From NCBI GenBank assembly GCA_004552485.1, contig SFOH01000035.1, forward strand, positions 1 to 22,436: 22,436 nucleotides of DNA, read 5' to 3'. The DNA comes from Bacteroidales bacterium (lineage in GTDB: Bacteria; Bacteroidota; Bacteroidia; Bacteroidales; Muribaculaceae). Below are positions 1 through 4,807 of this stretch, one piece after another (within the stretch, counting starts at the first letter, position 1; the number at the start of each line of letters is the position of its first letter). The position numbers were made by a program, and so were the translations under genes. The notes below the pieces were generated by a model that made no database searches, was not told the origin of the DNA, and saw only the letters and a list, made by a program, of their open reading frames with translations.

Positions 1-618
1 GCCTCAATCCCGGTCGAAGACAAGGTGCTTTACTTCGACTTCGAGCTGACTTCCAAGCAGTTTCAGCGCCGATACACCAACGAAGAGACCGGCTCATCGC
101 ATCGGTTCCCGCGAAACTTTGTCCGCGTCGAATTCGACCCCAACGTCGAATTCTACGACAACGTCATCGCAATCATCGCCGAGATTGAGAACGTGGCCAA
201 GAACACCAATGGCCGCTATCTAATAATCGACAACATCTCGTGGATAACCGCCAAGTCCGAGTCGGGCGACGTTGCCGCAACGCTCATGCAGGAACTCGTC
301 AAGCTGAAGAAGCGCGGCAACTACTCAATCCTCGTCCTCGCCCACACCCCCAAGCGCTATGGCCCCGACAACGTCATGAACTTCCGCATCGAAAAAGACG
401 ACAACTTCCTGCACTTCGTTCACACCGGCTTCTCCGCCGAGACCGACAACCTCGGAGAGTACAGCGAAAAAGACACCAAGCGCGAAGAAGCAAAGAACCA
501 AATCAAAGCGTTGCATGCCCAAGGCCTCACCGTACGTCAAATAGCCCAAGAAGGCTATTCTTACTACCAGGTTGCGAAAACTGTCAAGGAGATAAACCAG
601 GGCAAAGAAGACGACTGA
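1..618 (+). CDS. RecA/AAA-type ATPase, 5' end outside window
   Basis: The frame is open from base 1 and ends in TGA at 616-618, so about 205 C-terminal residues are visible and the Walker A loop lies upstream. What remains resembles the AAA_25/RepA-like ATPases of Bacteroidales plasmids and integrative elements: a VLYFDFELTSKQFQRRY segment after the nucleotide-binding strand, a Walker B strand (YLIIDNISWIT) and a later ILVLAHTPKRY strand. The last 40 residues look like a helix-turn-helix (GLTVRQIAQEGYSYYQVAKT). Such proteins usually act as hexameric helicase/loader-type replication ATPases. The next gene encodes a Toprim-like protein and the spacer is full of palindromes, which supports a replication role. 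That role is inferred; the family call rests on motifs only. Confidence 0.72.
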   Translation, partial: ASIPVEDKVLYFDFELTSKQFQRRYTNEETGSSHRFPRNFVRVEFDPNVEFYDNVIAIIAEIENVAKNTNGRYLIIDNISWITAKSESGDVAATLMQELVKLKKRGNYSILVLAHTPKRYGPDNVMNFRIEKDDNFLHFVHTGFSAETDNLGEYSEKDTKREEAKNQIKALHAQGLTVRQIAQEGYSYYQVAKTVKEINQGKEDD

Positions 619-629
619 GTTTGAGTGGC

Positions 630-690
630 GTTATGATTGTTATGATTGTTATGATTGTTACGGCCGTCATAACGTCATAACATCATAACA
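630..690. repeat. Palindrome cluster A (GTTATGATT x3 and inverted TCATAAC x3)
   Basis: Three perfect tandem 9-mers GTTATGATT at 630-638, 639-647 and 648-656 are followed by GTTACGGCCGTCATAAC and two more TCATAAC units. The left and right arms are close to reverse complements, so the whole cluster can fold into a long hairpin centred on CGGCCG. It starts 12 bases after the stop codon of the ATPase gene, so it could also act as a 3' transcript structure. Confidence 0.85.
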
Positions 691-830
691 GCATCGGCGT
701 TTGGTTCCTATCAGCATCAGAGTTGAATGTCCGCCTCGGTTAACCTAACACTCTTTCTATCAGTAGTTTATTTATTATTATATTATATTTATTTATTATT
801 ATATATAGAGAGAGAAGACAGAACCATTCT

Positions 831-979
831 CCGACGCTTATTATGATGTTACGACGTTATGAAGGCCGTAACAGCCATAACAGACCAACATCCGACGCAG
901 ACAAATATCCGACGCTTGTTATGATGTTATGACGTTATGAAGGCCGTAACAACCATAACAGTCATAACAGCCATAACAG
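831..979. repeat. Two direct copies of a 53-base palindromic unit
   Basis: The unit at 831-883 and the unit at 909-961 match at 50 of 53 positions (differences at unit positions 10, 22 and 44). They start 78 bases apart. Each begins with CCGACGCTT and continues with TTATGATGTTA, GACGTTATGAAGGCCGTAAC and CCATAACAG, so it carries inverted GTTATGA/CATAAC half-sites. The second copy is extended by two more CATAACAG units up to 979 and ends 35 bases before the start codon of the next gene. Confidence 0.85.
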
Positions 980-1014
980 AATCATCACAAACCTTTATTA
1001 AATCACACACCGTT

Positions 1015-1935
1015 ATGGAAAAGAAAAATTTTCGCTACGGCCTGGGCAAACTCACCACCGTCTGCCCGGCCTGCCACCGGCGCACGTTCAAGCCCTACAT
1101 CGACCTGCAGAGCGGCCAACCCCTCGACGCCAAAAGCTGCGGACGCTGCAACCGCGAAGTCAACTGCCGCTACCATCTGACGCCCGCTGAGTATCTGGCC
1201 AACACGCCCAACCGTCCCACGCTCTTCCTCTCAGCTGCCGCCCCCGCGGCCATCGACCCGCCCTCGTTCCTAAGCGAGCGTCCGCCGCTGCAGGACGGCA
1301 CGGAGCTCATCCGCGACACCCTCTTCCGCTGGATGTTCTTCCTCTTCGGCAACGACCCCGGAGTGGTCCGCGTATGGAAGGCCTACCGCGCCTACCACGA
1401 CCGTGCCCTCGGCGGCTCTGCCGGCTTCCCGCTCATCGACCGCTTCGGCAACTTCCGCTCGACCAAACTCATGCGCTACGACCCCAACGGCCACCGGTGC
1501 AAGAACGCTCTCAACGATGCAAAGAACGTAGCCTGGAAACACACCGGCCTGCCCGGCTACTGCTTCCGCGCCTGCTTCTTCGGCGAGCACCTCGTCCGGG
1601 CGTTCCCGAAAGCCACGGTCAACATCGTCGAGTCGGAGAAGACAGCACTGCTCTGCGCCGTGGAATACGGCTACGGCGACCGGCAGATATGGGTGGCCAG
1701 CGGAGGATGCTCGGGCCTGCGCGGCTCGGCCGAAGACCTGCGCGACCCCCACTTCCGCCTCTCGTTCTTGCGCGGCCGCAATGTCCGCCTCATCCCCGAC
1801 AACGACAGCGTCGAGCGCTGGAAAGAGTGCACCGGCGAGCTCCGCAAATTCTGCCGCAGCGTCACCGTCGAGCCCGTCGCCGGCCTCACCGGCTCCGAAG
1901 ACCTCGGCGACCTCATCGTCCGCCGCCACACGTAA
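1015..1935 (+). CDS. Zinc-finger plus Toprim-like protein (DUF6371/PG0870-related)
   Basis: This is a 306-residue protein read from ATG 1015. The frame is open back to 937, but that stretch is the palindrome array, so the extension was rejected. Residues 17-54 form a zinc-finger-like block (C17, C20, C42, C45, C51, H54). Residues about 200-270 look like a Toprim core: a conserved-type Glu (NIVESEKTALL, E206) and a DxD-type pair (RLIPDND, D262 and D264). This layout fits the DUF6371 proteins with a PG0870-type N-terminal zinc finger, which commonly sit beside AAA ATPases in Bacteroidales mobile elements and prophages. A primase-like role in element replication is likely but inferred. No TAnnTTTG promoter is evident upstream. 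Confidence 0.72.
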   Translation: MEKKNFRYGLGKLTTVCPACHRRTFKPYIDLQSGQPLDAKSCGRCNREVNCRYHLTPAEYLANTPNRPTLFLSAAAPAAIDPPSFLSERPPLQDGTELIRDTLFRWMFFLFGNDPGVVRVWKAYRAYHDRALGGSAGFPLIDRFGNFRSTKLMRYDPNGHRCKNALNDAKNVAWKHTGLPGYCFRACFFGEHLVRAFPKATVNIVESEKTALLCAVEYGYGDRQIWVASGGCSGLRGSAEDLRDPHFRLSFLRGRNVRLIPDNDSVERWKECTGELRKFCRSVTVEPVAGLTGSEDLGDLIVRRHT

Positions 1936-1937
1936 GC

Positions 1938-1966
1938 GTGGAGGAGTGAAGGAGTGGAGGAGTCCA
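1938..1966. repeat. Short-period GGAGGAGT tract
   Basis: Right after the Toprim-like gene is a run of GTGGAGGAGT/GAAGGAGT units. On the other strand it is a C/T/A-rich tract of the same general type (ACTCCTCCACTCC) as the low-complexity leaders elsewhere in this window. It has no coding role. Confidence 0.6.
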
Positions 1967-2001
1967 CCCCCGCGGCCGGTAACGCCGGCGGGCGATAAGA
2001 G

Positions 2002-2041
2002 CCAGGGGTTTGGCAGCGCGTTAGCGCTGCTGAACCCCTGG
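2002..2041. repeat. 40-base two-step hairpin
   Basis: CCAGGGGTT (2002-2010) pairs with AACCCCTGG (2033-2041), and inside it CAGCGC pairs with GCGCTG around a GTTA loop. No T-run follows on the plus strand. It lies between convergent genes, so it may cap either transcript, or it may be a dispersed palindromic repeat unit. The sequence does not decide between these. Confidence 0.6.
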
Positions 2042-2052
2042 TATTGTGGCAT

Positions 2053-2256
2053 TTATAGGATTGTACTGCGGTGCTGCTTCGTGACGGCTTCGAGGGTGAC
2101 CGGCTTTTGGTATTTGCGGTCGACAACGAGGAGGAGCAGCGGCTGAGTGGTGTAGCTCTGTCTGGCGCCGCGTTTGACCGAATAGCGCACGTTGAGGCCG
2201 CCGGCGTCCGTTTCGGTCAGCGACACCATGATTTCTTCATAACCGGTGTTGCAGGG
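2053..2256 (-). pseudogene. Probable 5'-truncated PrcB-like C-terminal domain remnant
   Basis: On the minus strand a frame runs from about 2256 (NTGYEEIMVSLTETDAGGLN) to TAA at 2053-2055. The pattern GY-x-E-I, GGLNVRYSV, TTQP, LLLVVDRKY resembles the end of the PrcB-type protease-complex domain, in which a glycine-tyrosine strand is followed by a GG-L-V turn, a T-rich loop and a final hydrophobic strand ending in K. The upstream part of such a protein would fall inside the lipoprotein gene, which ends at 2259, so the copy seems cut at its 5' end. An ATG at 2229 would allow a 58-residue protein instead. The homology is judged by eye and is the weak point. Confidence 0.4.
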
Positions 2257-2258
2257 GC

Positions 2259-2714
2259 TTATTTGCTCTTGAGGGAGACTTTCCGGCCCTTGAAGCTCAT
2301 GTTGAGGGTGTTGTCCACGACTTCGACGTCGGTGTAGGTCTCCTCGGAGACATACTGCTTCTTGATGCTTTCGACAACCATGTCCTTGAGACCTTCGCCG
2401 AGACTCTCCACGTCAAGCTCTTTGAGCTCGATGGTTGCGGGGTCGATGGTGATTTTCAGAGTCTTGGCGCCCTCGTCGTAGGTGTATTTGCCCTTGCCTT
2501 CCATGTCGATGGACATCTTGGGGCTCTCGGCCTCCATGTCGCAGCTGAACTGCATGGTGCCGTCGCTGTTGAACACGTATTCTACGTCGACATCGGTGCC
2601 GAGCTGGTCGATGTCCAGGCCCCACTTGCCCACGAGGGGATTGCTCTTGGAGCAGGCGAACAGAGCGACGAACATAGCGCAAAGGCAGGTTGAGATAAAT
2701 GCGAATTTCTTCAT
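2259..2714 (-). CDS. Small lipoprotein, lipocalin-like
   Basis: This is a 151-residue protein from ATG 2714 (MKKFAFIST); a TTG two codons earlier is less likely. It has a lysine pair, a hydrophobic stretch and the lipobox LFAC, so it should be exported, lipidated on the Cys and anchored in a membrane. The mature part begins with NPLVGKWGL and continues with YVFNSDGTMQF, GKGKYTYDEGAKTLKITI and NTLNMSFKGRK. These strands are typical of lipocalin-like lipoproteins that are common and uncharacterised in Bacteroidales. The specific ligand is unknown. It is divergent from the MFS gene, and a G-poor repeat tract lies in its leader. Confidence 0.7.
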   Translation of the reverse strand: MKKFAFISTCLCAMFVALFACSKSNPLVGKWGLDIDQLGTDVDVEYVFNSDGTMQFSCDMEAESPKMSIDMEGKGKYTYDEGAKTLKITIDPATIELKELDVESLGEGLKDMVVESIKKQYVSEETYTDVEVVDNTLNMSFKGRKVSLKSK

Positions 2715-2728
2715 AATCAATGTGTTTT

Positions 2729-2757
2729 GGAATTAGGAATGAGGAATTGGAAATTAG
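2729..2757 (-). repeat. Low-complexity leader tract of the lipoprotein gene
   Basis: Read in the direction of the lipoprotein gene, this is AATTCCTCATTCCTAATTCC, a run of short imperfect repeats almost without G. It ends about 15 bases before ATG 2714. Two other genes in the window have comparable tracts at the same place. Confidence 0.7.
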
Positions 2758-2818
2758 CAACGGTGTATAAACAGGGCTACGGCGCGGCCCGGGGGGCACG
2801 AAGCGACACAGCCGCCCA

Positions 2819-2826
2819 CAAATTTA
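2819..2826 (-). promoter_or_regulatory. Possible -7 element of the lipoprotein gene
   Basis: The minus strand reads TAAATTTG, matching the Bacteroidetes -7 consensus TAnnTTTG. No TTG is found at the right distance upstream, so this is weak. It would place a leader of about 100 bases before ATG 2714. Confidence 0.35.
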
Positions 2827-2849
2827 GGCAAAAACTCCGAAATAATCGC

Positions 2850-2857
2850 TATCTTTG
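2850..2857 (+). promoter_or_regulatory. -7 promoter element of the MFS exporter gene
   Basis: TATCTTTG followed by C is a full match to TAnnTTTG. It lies 88 bases before ATG 2945. A good TTG -33 partner is not visible. The TTG inside this element should not be used as a start codon, because that would place translation initiation inside the promoter. Confidence 0.55.
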
Positions 2858-2887
2858 CGCCGAAATTCAAACACATCCGCTTTGTCA

Positions 2888-2941
2888 CCCATCCACCCAT
2901 CCACACACCAACCCATCAACTCGTCCACGCATCCACTCATC
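2888..2941 (+). repeat. CATCCAC-type low-complexity leader tract
   Basis: Units such as CATCCACC, CCCATCAACTC and GCATCCACTCATC repeat for about 54 bases, almost free of G, and end just before ATG 2945. The tract has no stop codon in the frame of the exporter, so it can look like an N-terminal extension rich in H, P, S and T. It is better read as untranslated leader. Confidence 0.75.
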
Positions 2942-2944
2942 GTC

Positions 2945-4087
2945 ATGGTCCTGGCCGCGTTCACGTTCAACACCTCGGAGTTCATCCCCGTGGGGCTGCT
3001 CACGGACATCGCCGCGGGCCTTGGCGTCACCGAGACCGACGCGGGCCTGCTGATAACGGTCTACGCATGGGTGGTGGCGCTGCTGTCGCTGCCGCTCATG
3101 CTGCTGTGCGCGCGCCTGCCCTATCGGCGGCTGATGCTGTGGGTGATAGGCGTATTCTTCGTGGCCAACGCGGGGTCGGTGCTGTCGTGGAACTACGCCT
3201 CGCTCATGGCCTCGCGCATCGGCGTCGCCCTCTCCCACTGCGTCTTCTGGTCGATAGCGCCCGCCATGGCCGTGGCCATAGCGCCCGCCGGCAAACGCGC
3301 CACGGCGCTGGCGGCCGTCAACGCCGGCGGCGGCATCGCTCTCATCGCCGGTCTCCCCCTGGGACGCATCATCGGCATCGCCGCCGGCTGGCGCATGGCC
3401 TTTGCGGCGATAGCGGCGCTGGCGGCATTGCTGTGGATACTCATGCGCACGTTCTACCCCGTCACCGCCAACGCGCAGCGCACCGCCCCGCAGTCGCGAC
3501 GCAGCATGGTGACCGGCCTGGTCCACTGCCGCCCCCTGCTGATGATATACCTCATCATAATCGTCATCGTCACAGGCCATTACACTGGCTACAGCTACAT
3601 CGAGCCCTTCCTGGCGAAGGTGGCGCGACTCAGCGCCCCGGACATCACCATGACCCTCTCGCTGTTCGGCGCCGCCGGACTCGCGGGCAGCTTCGTGGCC
3701 GGGAAATGGTTCAACACGCGCTCGACCACGCTGATACTCGGCGCCTGCTTCGCCATCCCCGCCGCGCTCCTGCTGCTGCTGCCCTTCTCGACGCTCGGCC
3801 CGGGCGCCATCGTGGCGCTGTGCATCGTCTGGGGCACCTCGCTCACCGTCATCAACATCTGCCTGCAGAACGACATCCTGCGCCTCTTCCCGTCCGACTC
3901 CGCCGTGCCCATGAGCCTCTACTCCGGCCTCTTCAACCTCGGCATCGGCGGCGGCGCCCTCGTCGGCGGACTGGCCGTGGCGGCCGGCCTCCTCTCGCGC
4001 ATCGGCTACCTCGGCGGCACCATCGCCCTCGCCATCGCCCTCTACACCCTCCTCCGCTACCTCCCCGCCCGGGCCTGCCGCCCCTGA
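2945..4087 (+). CDS. sotB: MFS sugar/drug efflux transporter, SotB-like
   Basis: This 380-residue inner-membrane protein matches SotB (YdeA) of enterobacteria along its whole length. Recognisable segments are FNTSEFIPVGLLTDIA in helix 1, VYAWVVALLSLPLMLL in helix 2, APAGKRATALA and GLPLGRIIG in helices 4-5, GHYTGYSYIEPFLAKV at the start of the second half and SGLFNLGIGGGALVGG near the end. E. coli SotB is 396 residues and exports sugars such as arabinose and IPTG by proton antiport; the substrate here is not known. ATG 2945 begins directly at helix 1. Upstream the frame stays open through a repeat tract up to a TTG inside the promoter, so a slightly longer N-terminus cannot be excluded but has no ATG. 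Confidence 0.85.
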   Translation: MVLAAFTFNTSEFIPVGLLTDIAAGLGVTETDAGLLITVYAWVVALLSLPLMLLCARLPYRRLMLWVIGVFFVANAGSVLSWNYASLMASRIGVALSHCVFWSIAPAMAVAIAPAGKRATALAAVNAGGGIALIAGLPLGRIIGIAAGWRMAFAAIAALAALLWILMRTFYPVTANAQRTAPQSRRSMVTGLVHCRPLLMIYLIIIVIVTGHYTGYSYIEPFLAKVARLSAPDITMTLSLFGAAGLAGSFVAGKWFNTRSTTLILGACFAIPAALLLLLPFSTLGPGAIVALCIVWGTSLTVINICLQNDILRLFPSDSAVPMSLYSGLFNLGIGGGALVGGLAVAAGLLSRIGYLGGTIALAIALYTLLRYLPARACRP

Positions 4088-4102
4088 TTATCCGCGCTTT
4101 TC

Positions 4103-4133
4103 TTGCGTTTGTTCGCTTTTTTGCGTAACTTTG
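4103..4133 (+). promoter_or_regulatory. Promoter of the SPFH-tail-like gene and P-type ATPase
   Basis: TTG (4103-4105), 20 bases, then TAACTTTG (4126-4133) followed by C match the Bacteroidetes sigma consensus well. The expected start of transcription is near 4140, and the ATG of the frameshifted gene follows at 4164. No other consensus element is seen before the ATPase gene, so it probably drives both. Confidence 0.65.
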
Positions 4134-4163
4134 CTTCCGAAAGTTAAAACAGTGACTTAGATT

Positions 4164-4641
4164 ATGAGCAATAACAGCAATTTGAACGTGACCCCCAAGC
4201 CCCGGTCAAAGGCGTGGCATGGACCGTCGCCGGCCCGGTGCTTTTCATTGTGGCACTGGCGTTTATCCGTCCCTGGTACAATGTATGGAGCCGGGAGATG
4301 GAGGGTAAGGCCGAGTTCGCCAAAGCCGAGCAGAACAGAAAAATCCGCATCGCGCAGGCCAAGGCCAATCTCGAAGCCGAGAAGCTCAACGCCCGGGCCG
4401 AGGCCATGAGCGCGCGAAAGGCGCCGCCGAGGCTATCCGCATCGAGAACGGCAGCATCACGCCCACATACATTCAGTATCTGTGGGTGCGCCGGCAGTCG
4501 AACCTCAGCGACAAGACTGTCATCTACATTCCGACGGAAACGAACCTGCCCCTGCCCCCAGTCGACACGTCTGACGAATCCCGACACGAAAAGTGCGAGA
4601 GCACGCGCAGCGGCTCCGGCCGAATAATCTCACTTTTTTGA
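4164..4641 (+). pseudogene. Small membrane/coiled-coil protein, two frameshifts
   Basis: One protein can be rebuilt only by changing frame twice. ATG 4164 gives MSNNSNLNVTPKPRSK. Near 4205-4214 the frame changes to GVAWTVAGPVLFIVALAF (one membrane helix) and a charged helix (AEQNRKIRIAQAKANLEAEK). Near 4402-4408 it changes again to ERAKGAAEAIRIENGSITPT, YIQYLWVRRQ and VIYIPTETNLPLP, ending in TGA 4639-4641. Each break equals one missing base. The rebuilt product resembles the coiled-coil tail of stomatin/prohibitin-type proteins with its final YIQYLW strand, seen as short 'membrane protease subunit' proteins in Bacteroidales. It is either a decaying gene or one affected by sequencing errors. 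Confidence 0.6.
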
Positions 4642-4776
4642 AAACGGTCATGCTTGCGGAACATTAATCTATAAACACACCATGACCCTGCGGCAAAGAC
4701 CCGGGCGCAGCGCGCCGCCGCGCCTTTGCCGCCCGCTCCCGCGCCCCGGTCATGGGAGGCCGTTTTCGGCAAGCAT
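4641..4776 (+). promoter_or_regulatory. Structured leader of the P-type ATPase with competing stems
   Basis: The spacer before the ATPase start carries several complementary segments. CATGACC (4681-4687) can pair with GGTCATG at 4646-4652 or with an identical GGTCATG at 4748-4754, so the two stems exclude each other. GCGGCAAAG (4690-4698) pairs with CTTTGCCGC (4724-4732). AAAACGG (4641-4647) is complementary to CCGTTTT (4760-4766), which can also close a small GCCG-TTTT-CGGC hairpin, and ATGCTTGC (4650-4657) is complementary to GCAAGCAT (4769-4776). This looks like a switchable leader. It matches no riboswitch class that I can recognise. Confidence 0.4.
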
Positions 4777-4807
4777 CACCGCACACAGAAATCAACCGCT
4801 ATCGTCT

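Larger units (their letters stand above)
630..979. other. Candidate replication origin: palindrome array plus AT-rich tract
   Basis: This 396-base spacer has no convincing gene. It holds three palindromic clusters built from GTTATGA units on the left arm and TCATAAC or CCATAAC units on the right arm, each centred on a GGCCGT core (630-690, 831-883, 909-979). An almost pure A/T tract at about 761-808 lies between the first two. Iterated binding sites plus an easily melted AT block, flanked by an ATPase and a Toprim-like gene, is the usual design of an iteron origin. The arrangement could instead be an operator or terminator region. The sequence shows the repeats; the origin function is inference. 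Confidence 0.45.

Noticed and set aside
630..979. CRISPR array
   Set aside because: The units are palindromic clusters without unique spacers of constant length, and there are no cas genes.
937..1014. N-terminal extension of the Toprim-like protein
   Set aside because: It would translate the palindrome repeat (TTITVITAIT), while ATG 1015 leads straight into the zinc-finger domain.
2855..2944. TTG start of the SotB-like gene giving 30 more residues
   Set aside because: The TTG is part of the TATCTTTG promoter element and the extension is translated low-complexity repeat.
3067..4128. 353-codon plus-strand frame over the exporter gene
   Set aside because: The SotB-like frame is supported by full-length family similarity; this one is Arg/His/Pro-rich noise.
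4641..4776. yybP-ykoY-type manganese riboswitch before the ATPase
   Set aside because: None of the conserved loop sequences of that class could be found; only the pairing potential is supported.
4682..4807. Upstream ATG of the P-type ATPase (42 extra residues)
   Set aside because: The extension is Arg/Pro-rich, unlike the family, and lies in a region of competing RNA stems; ATG 4808 or 4814 fits the normal N-terminus.
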